Shown piece by piece: positions 1 through 10,800 of a DNA stretch of 64,000 nucleotides. The notes beneath the pieces are model-generated. The model saw only the letters and a list, made by a program, of their open reading frames with translations. It searched no databases and was not told the DNA's origin. The translations under genes and the position numbers were made by a program. Positions within the stretch are counted from its first letter, which is position 1. The number at the start of each line of letters is the position of its first letter. The stretch comes from Symsagittifera roscoffensis (lineage: Eukaryota > Xenacoelomorpha > Acoela > Convolutidae): positions 53,578,635 through 53,642,634 of the forward strand of contig NC_087069.1 in the NCBI RefSeq assembly GCF_963678635.1. Reading direction: 5' to 3'.

Positions 1-1485
1 AGTGCAAAGCACTCCTTCCAGGCGGGGATTCTCAAGACTTCTCGTCCGTCGGCCGTCAATGGATTTAGGTTCCAAAACTTTGGATACATTTCAATGGGGC
101 CTTCTCGCTTGCCTCCCATTCTACATTGCATTTGTCCCCTGAAGTTGCACACCATCATTTCGGCATCTTTCACTTTTCCGAAGAGTACCGTGTTGCTCAT
201 ACGCGCCCTGAGTACCTCCTGCTGACACCAATTCAGCGCTGTACCATCCAGTACGCTGATGAGACTCAAGTGCGTCACCGAGTGACGATACGTTATCACC
301 AGGGATCTGGAAACGCGTACGTCACCGCTGGACCATAAATGCAGGTCACCACCTCCTCTAGACCCCGAATTATCCCCATTGGGTCCGACCTCATTGCCAG
401 GCACAGGTCCGTCAACAGAGGCATCCCTATGTTCGCCTTTTTCCATTCTTCTCTCGAGGTTGGGTTCTCATTTTCACCCGTCATGTATCGATTCTGCATC
501 ATGAGGTATTGCACCAGCAGTGTCTTTAACCCTGCGGCACACTTGTAGGAGCTGGTTTCAATGCTTGTGTGGACCCTCCCCGTAGACAGAGGTTCTCCAT
601 ATTCCATTAACCGATGAAACGACATCAATTCTCCATGGGTCAAGAGTACTAGCGCCAGGTATCCATCAACTCGAAGTGTCTCCACTCCTCGACTAAACAT
701 GTATGCCGGGCCCATGTTGAACAAGTATCTGGGGTAAACCAAATACAGGGCCAAGAGCAGGCTGATGGACATGCCCAGTATCTCTTGTACGAAGGCTCCG
801 AAGATAGTCGCCGTGGTGCCGAACACTCCTGCCAAGAATTCTCTCTCCAGCAAGGACTCAAGAACTTGAGAATCTCGTAATCTCTCCTAGTCTTCAGTTC
901 GCCGTTGGCGTGCTCTCTCCAAAATCCCCCAATCGTCACTTCATTGGCGGCCGAGACAAATCTCGCCACCGTCATGTCTCTCGTTTCAGCTAGCTCCAGT
1001 TGCTTCTCTAGAAAATTCCAGATTTGTTTCACGAGGAGTGGCGCTTCCTCTCTCGTCTTATTCGTGACATTCTCCCATCCTTGGTGTCAGGAATGGCCAC
1101 CAGCCATTCTCTTGAGTCAAGCGATATTTCATTGATTCTAACTGTTTCTCCGTCTCGACCACATTTCTTCTCTCGTTGCTGGACCTCTAGACCTGCTGGT
1201 TGAATTTGCGACTTTCACATCCATACTCCGGAACCACAGGCTGGCCGTCAACTGGTTTATCGCCGTGTGGTCGTCCCCGATGACTGGGCTGAACTTGAGT
1301 TGTCTAGCAAAGTTCGATATCTCTAGCAAGAGTACCTCATCCAACACAATCAGGACGTCGGCTAGTCCGTAAAAGCCCCTCAGCGCATGAGATATGTCAG
1401 CCCATGCGCTGGTAATTCTGATTTGTAAAGTCTCAAGTTCGATGGCTCCAGCTCTCGATTGGGGGCTGCCATCAGAATCCGCCAT
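1..1485 (-). pseudogene. Element I ORF3, downstream part, broken by several frameshifts
   Basis: This continues the ORF3 product begun at 2546. Protein-like sequence can be followed only by changing frame near 1420, 1160, 1090, 865 and 300, and it is open to position 1. Visible pieces are a block with GDDHTAIN near 1275-1255 (a possible D-x-H block of an SGNH-like fold), a Glu-rich helix (EKQLELAETRDM) near 1000, and a hydrophobic stretch (SISLLLALYLVYP) near 770 that could be a membrane segment. No function is recognised for the distal half. Either the gene is decayed or the assembly has indel errors; the intact 8.8-kb gag-pol next to it argues for decay or relaxed selection rather than generally poor sequence. 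Confidence 0.6.
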
Positions 1486-2546
1486 TCACTCCCTTCTGCT
1501 ATCAGGATCAAGACCGCGTACACGAATTGTAGGGCGGGTGGCATGCTTGCGTATCCTGGGGATGTGGTAAACACCACCTTCGTCTTAGACCCAAATCTCG
1601 AGGCTACGTTCTCTTGTACCTCATTCATCGCCGCAAATAACGCCTGAATGGCCTCCCATATCTTCCTTGATGTCGGAACCTCCTTGCCCTTCAGTTGCTC
1701 AAGAAGTCCCATCGCATGCAGGTGATCATTCATTCCTGCAAACAATAGCAGCTCAGGTTCACAGGGCATCTCCGACTTTATTGCCACCACTAGAGTCAAC
1801 ATCTGGTTCAATTCGGCTCCTGGCAAAGAGTATACCAGAGTCTCCGGCCAGAACAACTTGGGAGACGTCCCTTCGAAGTCCGATCCCGCCACAATGACTA
1901 CTCTTGCAGCAGCTGGATCTGCTCTATCATAAACTGCCAGAGTCTTGGCCAGTTGGGTGCCGCCACAGGGCTTCCCGTACCTGGGATCTTCTGCCAACTT
2001 TGGACCTTCGTAAGCAGCGTCAGGCAATTCCATTCCCCCCGGATTGAGTAGCTTGTCTACCACCTTTAATTGCGCCGGGGTTGCCAACCTGATCCTGGCG
2101 ATGCCAGTTCGGTGCTTGGGAGGTTCTACTATAAGTCCAGGACTCCCTAGCAGCTTGAGAGGCCTGTAGTTAATGGGTCCCATGATCGCTTTTGTGGGAA
2201 TTCCAGTCAGGTCTGTAGTCTCCATTAACTTCGCTCTCGAGAAATGCGCCTCGTGAGCTTTCAACCAGTCTACGCAATGATGTCTATTCAAGTCCTCATG
2301 CGACACTCGTTCGATCCCCAGGGTTTCCGCCAACTCTTCTCGTCTGCATTCCAAACTCTCTAGATCCAGTTCCTTCACCTTCTCAGGATATCTCAAGCGG
2401 GTAGTCTCCATAGACTTCTTTTCTCTCCTGCCATCTGCCACTACCTCCTCCGACTCCATTGCGTGCACATCGGGTCTGATTGCTCCTTGAACTGTCTCTA
2501 GTATCAACTCTCGCTCCCAAGCGACCAGCCAAGGCCCTCGAGGCAA
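1380..2546 (-). CDS. Element I ORF3, N-terminal 388 codons, SGNH-hydrolase-like
   Basis: The Met start at 2546 lies about 70 bases after the ORF2 stop. The product begins with a charged region (residues 40-110). From about residue 215 it shows an SGNH/GDSL-like arrangement: beta-strand VVIVAGSDFEG (residues 216-226), where GSD replaces the usual GDS; a block with LPGAELNQM (241-249); and a third block LLLFAGMNDHL (267-276) resembling the G-x-N-D block. The frame stops at 1380, but similarity of style continues in another frame from about 1420. SGNH proteins are usually esterases or lipases. The altered first block makes activity doubtful, and the assignment rests on motif spacing alone. Confidence 0.5.
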   Translation of the reverse strand: MPRGPWLVAWERELILETVQGAIRPDVHAMESEEVVADGRREKKSMETTRLRYPEKVKELDLESLECRREELAETLGIERVSHEDLNRHHCVDWLKAHEAHFSRAKLMETTDLTGIPTKAIMGPINYRPLKLLGSPGLIVEPPKHRTGIARIRLATPAQLKVVDKLLNPGGMELPDAAYEGPKLAEDPRYGKPCGGTQLAKTLAVYDRADPAAARVVIVAGSDFEGTSPKLFWPETLVYSLPGAELNQMLTLVVAIKSEMPCEPELLLFAGMNDHLHAMGLLEQLKGKEVPTSRKIWEAIQALFAAMNEVQENVASRFGSKTKVVFTTSPGYASMPPALQFVYAVLILIAEGSEWRILMAAPNRELEPSNLRLYKSELPAHGLTYLMR

Positions 2547-2616
2547 GGAATGGTGGGTTGGGAGGTGGTCCTAAAGTGAATTGGGCTGTCTCCAGCAGGT
2601 CCCGCCTCTAGCGTGT

Positions 2617-4364
2617 TTATGTGTTCCTGAGGAAGACGTCGTTCAGCCACTCCGCTCCCCTTGGCCTATCGAAATGGATTCCATCTTTTGAGGTGTCTTC
2701 AGGGAATCCCTTGTTCTCCATAACGTTCTGCTATGTCCAACAGCCTGAGAGGAAGCACACTCTTTCGGTGTATGTCTCGGATCGCCTTGTTCAGGGCTCC
2801 GCACCTTCTGGTTCATCTCTAGGGCGTGCTGATCAAACATCATGTTGTAGGGGACCGTGCATATCGTCAGCAGGATGGGATCCATCTGGATCCTCAGTTC
2901 CTCAAGAAGGCAGCTCATCTTGTCGCACAGCCTCGTTACTTTCCTCGCTTCTCCCCTTGACACGTCGTTGGTCCCAACCATCAGGGTCACTGTGTAAACT
3001 TTGGTCATCCCTAGCATGTCCAGGGTTGCCAACATCTGTGGCGTGGCAGCTCCAGCAAAACTCAAGACTCCTGTCTGCCAATGTGACCGGATCTGGGTCA
3101 ACACCCGCACCAGGCTGTCCCCTATAATTAGGTGAACCGCACCCTCTGGCACACGAGGTGGCGCTAGATACTGCACCCAGGCTGCGTCATGGAAGCAGTC
3201 CCTCCTGGCTTCCTGTTCCGCACTCCAGTCCAGCCGATTGTGCTTGTGGTAGTTCCCTTCTGTATTCTTCTTGTAGCTTGCGATCACGACGTTTCTGACC
3301 GGCTGTTCCCTCCAAGTCGGGGGAAGCTCTGGCCTTGTCGATCTTTCACGACTCTGCTGCTGCAATTTCTCACCCAGCTCCTTCAGGCGCGATGAGGCGC
3401 CACTCACCTGACTGCCACTCGAGGTCGAGGTTGGTGTATATCCTGGTAACACCACATCCATCAGAGGACGTACAGGTTGGGTCTCTAGGTTGCGCAAGGA
3501 AGGCGTCACGTCATTTGGTATCCAGACCTCCAACCCTTCACTCATGTGTTCCCTGGCCTCGCGGTCAAGGTTGAACCGCCCTCTAGCCCTGGGAGCTTCA
3601 TCCACCTCCATGCGTGACTCTGGCCTCGAGCTTGTCACCACTCGTTCGTTTGACCTGGCTCCCTTTTGTGCGTCAAGCTCGCGTTGTCGCTGTTCTATCC
3701 TTTCCAACTCCGACTTTAGTTGATCACGATTCGCGACGTTCTCCCGCACCCTTAACTCCTGCTGATGTTCAGCCCTTAGCATCTCAAGTAATTTCAACGT
3801 CTGATCTCGCTCGTCGACTGCCTGGTCTCTCTCCAGCTGAAGCTTCTCCCTATCCAGCTTCGCCTGATCCCGATCGAGGTTCGCTTTATTCCTTTCCTTC
3901 AGCGCCTTCTCAAGCTCTTTCTTTAGGACCCCCAGCTCCGGATATGCCTCGGTCGTCTGTTGCGCTCGCGACATCGACGGCACCTTACTCGAGCTCTGTC
4001 CCGTGGATCTTGCTGTTGGCCTCGTCGGTAGCGGGAACTCTCCTGCGCCGTGTTCGGTGTTGTTACTCAGGCCAGGATTTCTTGCCAAATCAAAGCCCCT
4101 TACTCCTCCATCCGCATTCCAAGACAACCATCTGGTCTGTTCTCGATTTGATATGCCCTCGGTGGTGTAGCCGACCATCAAGACAGCCTCCGTCGCAGAC
4201 TCCCTGCACTCCCCCTGGTCTTCCAACTGGAGGATCGCATTCAGCATCACCGCCATTCTCTCGTCTATCTGGGTGTAGTCCAGGTCCCTCAAGCGTCTGT
4301 ACAGCACGTCAAGAGTGGGCTTCTTCAGGGCCGCGGGCATGGAGTTCCAGAATCGGTCTGCCAT
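2617..4364 (-). pseudogene. Element I ORF2: coiled coil plus SGNH/GDSL-hydrolase-like domain, two frameshifts
   Basis: The main frame (573 codons, 4364-2643) has an N-terminal helical region, a highly charged coiled coil (residues about 143-235, repeated K/R-D-x-E heptads), a Ser/Pro-rich linker, then an SGNH domain: GDSL (415-418, candidate Ser416), a Gly block SFAGAATPQM (Gly438) and VGTNDV (Asn466). After residue 521 the frame loses similarity. The missing part of the domain lies in the two other frames: an N-x-x-I helix near 2795-2730, then SKDGIHFDRP with a D-x-x-H block at 2685-2674, ending at a stop at 2617-2619. All four SGNH blocks are therefore present, but in three frames. Esterase ORF1 proteins of this fold are known from CR1-type LINEs; one in an LTR element is unusual. 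Substrate unknown. Confidence 0.7.
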
Positions 4365-4887
4365 TCTTTATAACTTCGGGATGTGTGTAGATAGATGTTA
4401 ACCAGCTCAAGAATTACCTTACCAACTCAAGAATTACCTTACCAACTCAAGTTTTACCCAATTCAAGAATTCTCTAGAAATGTTCCCTCGCAAGTACTTG
4501 CTGTAGATCCGGATTATCGCGTGTTCAATCAAGATTCTCTTTTTCTGTTTCTCGCTTGAGTGTAGTTGGATTTTCAACTTTGTTTTTCAAACTTGATCTG
4601 AAAACAGAAAGCTCATTAAAACTTAGCATGTCCCGTTCCTAACTTAGAGACCCCCCTTCTACCCATATGGTTAAAATCTTATCATTCTCATATCACTTAA
4701 AACAATTCAATTGGATTTCCCTTAAGAACATGCAGATTCCTTTCATGTTTTAGCACCATCAATTCTTTCTTTTAAAATTCAATTGTCATGCCAATCACAT
4801 CTTAAGATCCCTTTACCTGCGCCGCACCCCAGTACCTAACTCAAGACTCCTCCCTCACACCCGACTCGTTATCTCCATGTACCCGAC
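4365..4887. repeat. Spacer between gag-pol and ORF2 with short CTCAAGAATT tandem repeat
   Basis: This is noncoding sequence between the gag-pol stop and the ORF2 start. At 4401-4455 a 20-base unit containing ACTCAAGAATTACCTTACC occurs two and a half times, each copy carrying CTCAAG. Downstream the stretch is AT-rich with no ORF. It could hold a splice acceptor or internal start signal for ORF2 expression, but none is demonstrable. Confidence 0.55.
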
Positions 4888-7800
4888 TCAGGCGATGCTC
4901 AAGTAGTACTTTTTGTGAAGATACACCATTATCTCTGTTTCTGCAAAGACCACATGTAGGATAGCATACAATTCCCTCGAGCTCAGTTTGCCCCTGTTTG
5001 GGTCGTACACCGGCATCGAGACCTCCACTATTCCTCTTTCAATCATGAAGTCACGTAGTCTTGTCAGTGCCAATATCACGTGTTCGGGATCAATTGTGTT
5101 TCTGTCGTTGACTCTCGTTACTAGGAAGCAGAGGTATTTGCCCGGGACTCGTGCCACTGACGGTGGAAGCGCTGCCATGCCTCCCAGTCCTGGCCTCTGT
5201 CTAAACAGAAACTCTACGTTCTGGTACTCTCTTTTGAAGTCAGCCTCCAATCTTGATTTGAAACTCATGTCCGCCGTGATGCAGATCGCGCTGGTCCTGT
5301 TTGACAGGATGAAGTCGCTATCCGTTATCATGATGTTCTCTGAGTATTCATTGGGTATTTCGAATTTCGTTTTGAAATTCCTTCCTATGGTAGGCTCTGG
5401 TTCTTCTTCCTCCAGTTCCAATCCGCTTGTTTCCCTCACTTCCTTGAGCTTCTTTATCATCGAATTTTCGGTGTGGGTAAGTCCTACCCCCACTCCCCGG
5501 ACAAAAATATTTATCGACGTCCCCGTCGATGTAGTCGGGTCTGAATTGTCCTTAGGGATGTCCAGTGGCCTGTCTGTTGCTGTCCATCCGAAAAGAGGGT
5601 CCCCTGTCTTCATGTAATTTGCTGCTGATACATCGACTTGCTGAATGCTTTGTCCTTCGTGACTCTCGTCTTTGACATCACGCATCCACTCTAGAATCCT
5701 CAAGTTCGTGTTCTCCCTCCTTTCTATTTCACTCTGCTCGAGATCCGTCTCCAATTCTGGCGTCGAGTAATCATCCTGCGGATAATGTCCACCATCGTCA
5801 ATGACCTGCCATTCCTCTCCGGCTTCCAGTTCGCCTACGCCTAGTAGTTCATCGCCCAACTTGTCTGGCTGTATCTTATCGATCAAGAAGTCATCCCCGT
5901 ACCTATTGTACCTCATGCCTGTGCGTTTACGATTGCCCGTCCTGGTTTCCGGTGGTGTTGGTCGATCCGGCTCCATCCACTTCGGTACCTCGTTTTGCTC
6001 TGGATCGTTCCAGTCTTCTTCTACAAATGAGCCTGCATCCGACTCCACTTCTATCTTTTCGTTGTCGTCCAAACACAAGTTCTCATTACCATCATTTTTC
6101 TCTCTAGTGCCTTTCTCATTCACTTCGCACGCTGGTTCCACCACCAGGTACTCAAGACCTTCCATGTCTTTTGGCAGGCACCAGTCTTCCGGGGACGGGA
6201 CGTGAGGCTTCAGATTTTCGTAATGTGCTGCTCGCCCTGTACTCAAGCGATAGAACCTTCCTTGTTGATGTACTTCCGCAATCATGAACGGTCCTCTCCA
6301 TTTCTTGAGTAGTTTCTTTGTTCCCTTGGGCGGTATGACATTTTGGAAGACCCACACGTATTGGCCCACTTCGTATGGCTTTGCTCTTAGTATCTTTTCG
6401 TCATATTTCTTGCGTTGCCTCATTTGCGCTTGCGCCGTGTTTCTCCGACATAGCTCGTTCAGCTCTTGTTGTCTTTTGATCGCTTCCTTCACGTATGCCT
6501 GAGGCGACGTCCTCTTCCCCTCGTATTCCGGGTAGAAAAATGTCAGAGGCATTGCCCTTTCCCTGCCCGTCAACATCATGAAAGGACTGATACCCGTCGT
6601 TGAGTGCTGAGTACTATTGTAGGCGCCTACTACCTGTGGCAGGTATTTGTCCCAGTCCGTCATGTATCTTGAGCAGTACACCCTGAGCATGTTGACTAGT
6701 GTTCTGTTCTGTCTCTCTACCAACCCATTAGTCTGTGGATGATAGGTCGTCGAGTGTGCTTGAGCAATGTGTGACCTCCTCATCAATTCTTTTGTCAAGT
6801 CCCCCACAAAAGCCTTGCCGTTGTCTGACTGGAAAGTCATTGGACAACCATACCGCGATATCCAATGCGTTATCAGGTGATCACATGTTTCCTCTCCTGA
6901 GGCTGTCTGGCACGGAACCGCTTCCGCCAACTTGGTAAAGTGATCTATTATAACTAGTATTTGGTTATAACCCGATTCCGTCATGCAGATTTTCTGATGG
7001 TCTATCTGCAACACTTCATTGAATTCCGAACTCTCGACAGACTTGAGGGGAAACTTCATCTTCCTTGGGTCTTTTACTTGAAGGCATGCTAGGCAGGCAT
7101 TCACCCATTTCTCGCAAGCTTTTCTCATTCCCGGCCAGTCAAACCTATGAAGTATCCTTTGTTGTACTTTATCTATCCCCTGGTGGCCCATCTGGTCGTG
7201 TGATCTGAAAAGCACCTCCGTTTGGTACAATTGTGGTAGTATGATGAGGTTGTGTTTGTGTAATATTTTTTCCTCATCTCTTCTCTTGCACGCTACCACC
7301 CCTTCAGCTGTGTGATAAAGCAAGTCTCTCTTTTCTTTGTAGAACTGGCTCAAGATCTTGTAGCTGTCTTCCTCAAGTTCCCCCTTCTCCTTGACTCCCG
7401 AATGGATCCATTTGGAGAGGTTACTTGTCATTTTGTCATTCTTCTGGGCCCTTATTAGGTCAGACAGCCTATATCTCGCCTTAACGTGCTCCTTTAGCGC
7501 CATGATCTGTCCATTCATCTCACCAGGGTTGTGGATGTCATCGCTCAGTTTCACACATATCATCCTTTTCACGATTTTCATGTCGTCTTCTGGTACCAGA
7601 TTCGTTCTGACGTTTGAGTTGCACGATAGTTCCCTTAGTGGCTTTCTTGAAACTGCTATTTTCTCGAGCTCTTCACCACCTCGTACCTCTTGTATTTCCA
7701 GATTGTACGTCCCTGAAGATGGATCCGTCTGTAATTCCCTGTCGTGCTGTCTTATCTTCTCCTCCGCCAGTATCATGCATAGACTGTCTTGGTCTTCGCT

Positions 7801-10800
7801 GCTCTCATCCGAGTCTTCGTCCCATTCTTCACGCTCCCCGGACAATTTCCCTTCTCCGGTTTCGTCTTCTTCCATGAATCTGGACCACTCCCCGGACTCT
7901 TGATCTAGTCCCAGGTGTTCAACTTCTTCTCTGAATGTTACTTTCTTATCCCTGACTTTTGTCTGCTCCAGAATTTTTTCGGGGATTTTTTCAACTAGTG
8001 ATCGCACAACTTCCTTGCTATCAGTGGTGCTTCCTTTTGAGACGTCAGTATTGTTCACTGTTTCTTCTCTCCGAAGTATGGTTAGTTCCGGTGCCTCCTG
8101 ACCTTTCCCTTGGATCACGGGCTTGTCATCCGATAGTTTCTCAAGTAACCTCATTAAGTCTTCATCTATTCGGACCGTTCCCTCCTCTACCTGGATGAGA
8201 TCATAACCTTTTGCCTTGAGTGTTTCCCTCACGATCTTGGACTTGAGCATTATTCCTATCGGAATCTCTCTGCTTTTCTTCAAGATGGTCTTTTCAAGAG
8301 GCTCTTTCGGCAATTCGGGATGATCTTCAATCGGTTTACCTGATTTATCCAGCCATCTCGTGAGTGGAAGACTGTCGTACGTTTCTTTGTCCATGAAGGA
8401 GAAGCCATCTTTGATCTCAGGTCTGTCCGCCTCTCTTTGTTCTTGCCTCTCGTAGAACTCCGTCTTCTTACTCAAGCTGTCAGCATTTTGATGTTTATCT
8501 CGTGTTCTGTGCTCAATTATCATGTTGTATCCGTCCAAGCGAACTATCCACCTCCCAATATAGCTCTGGTCCATTGAGTACGTTTTCAGCCAGCTTAGTG
8601 CTCGGTTGTCGACTCGCAGCTTGAAGGGCTCACTGCCTAGGTATGCTCTGTATTTTTCGACAAAGGTGACCACCGCGAACATCTCTGCTTTCGGTGCTCC
8701 GTACTTCATTTCTGTGTCACTTAGGACCTTGCTCCCGTATGCTATTGGTCTCAAGACTGTCTTCCCATTCCATTCTTGTTCTTGATGGAGAATCCCAGAA
8801 TTAGCGACTACTGACGCATCCGTGTCTAGCACGTACATCCCCTTCTCAGTCGGCATACCCAGTACTGGTGCCTCACACAGCTCTTTCTTTATTCTCTGGA
8901 ATGACTCTTCTGCTGCGTTGTTCCACGTGAATTTCTTGCCCTTATGTCTCATTAATTGTTGCATCGGGTATACCTTGTCCGCATATCCCTTGATGAATTC
9001 TCTATAATAGTTGGCGAAACCCAGGAAGCTCATCAGCTGGTGCTCCGTCTTCGGTGATTTCCAGGTTAGGACTGCTTCCACGGCGTCTGGATCAGGTCTG
9101 ATACCGTGCTTATCTACCATCCTGCCCAAGTATTTAATCGAGTCCTTGAGTATCTCGCACTTCGATGGTTTACACTTCAGCCCCGATCTTTTCATGCACG
9201 CGAACACTTCGTCAAGCCTCTCGATGTGGTCTTCTAGCGTTGGCGTTGCTATTACCACGTCGTCCACGTAGCACATTACCAGGTTGCCGTACTTCTTCGT
9301 CACGCCTATCAACGCGTGTGCCATTAGCCGCTGAAACGTGTTCCATTGAAACAGACCCAACTCGCAAGCGAACCCTGTCTTGTCCCTGTCTTGCTTCCTT
9401 AATAGTACCTGCCAAAAGGCCGAGCCTAAATCAAGAGTCGTAAAAAATTTCGCATCACCTAACTTCGAGAGGCTCTCATCAATTCTAGGTATGGGATAGG
9501 CATCCTTCACCGTGACGGAGTTCAGGTATCGAAAGTCACAACAAAACCTTAACTGGTCGCCTTTCTTTTTGGACATCACTACTCCACACGCCCACGGTGA
9601 CTTGGATGGTTCTATCATGTCATACTCTAGTAACGTTTCGATTTCTTTTCTACACGCGTCCGATTTGTGTGGGGTCATGCGCCTCGCCCCCTCCCTGTGT
9701 GGTACCGCGTTTTCCTCAAGTTCAATTTCATGTTCAACAAAATTACAACACCCGATATCTGCCTTATGCCTTGAAAAAACCTCCTCGTTTCGCTCTAGTA
9801 CGTCCTTGATGGCTTCGAGCTGTTCATCTTTCAGTTTGCCCCTTAAGTGTTCAATCTCCGGGAGAACCGGTTTATCGGTTTGAATTTCATCTAGTGTGGG
9901 TCGCTCTGGAAAGTTCGAACAGCTCGAAAGCCCATCGTCCGTTTCTGACTTAAGTGATTTGATAAGACCTGAAGAATCTTTTTTTCTCTGCAATCGTCTC
10001 AAGATACAAATTTTGTCCCTGTGGTTGGGACAATCAACAACTTCATTTTGTTTTGAGTTTTCAATTGTTTCATATCGAGTTTTAACCGGTAAAGCATATC
10101 CCAGCTTCCTCCCTCTCTGTATCGTGATCGGTATATCAAGGGTAATCAACAAGACACTGACACAGAGGCCGCTCTTCGTTATCGAAAATGATCTTCCTAA
10201 AACAGCAGCGCTTTGACTATTAGGATTTGGAACTATACACACTTGCTTGTTATCGCTTAGTTCATTATAATTTTTCATCCTCAAGCTTACGATTGCCGCT
10301 TCATTAGCTTTTAACCTCACTCTCCTACTCAAGAATACCGGTGCTTTGTTTTCATTTGCCATTATTAAATTTACCGGTTTGATTGCGTACCTCCTATCCG
10401 GGTTCCGTATCCTGAACATTGCATTATTTAGATCAATCGTTACGTCGAAATTCCTGATGAAGTCTCTGCCCAAAATGAATTGGTCAGATTCATCTAGGTT
10501 TTCTACCACGATGAAGCTCATCCACAGGTTACGTTCCCCCAAATTGAGGGCTATTATCGGCGTCCTGCCCAGCACCCGAAGGGCCCCTTTGTTTGCAGCT
10601 GACAGCCGTATTCTCGAGTCTATCAAGTCACCTTTGTCGAAGCCCATCTTTTCACATGTTTCGATTGGTATGACGCTCAAGACTGCTCCCGTGTCAAGTA
10701 ATCCACGTAACTGAGTCTTTTTGCCATTTACGTCTAGCACGTGCCCTGTCACGTCTGCTTCCGTCCCGATGTGCATTGCATCTTCTTCAAGCATAGCACA

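Noticed and set aside
3614-4390. 258-codon plus-strand frame opposite ORF2
   Set aside because: It is an antisense shadow of a strongly biased coding strand; low-complexity Ser/Pro composition and no motif.
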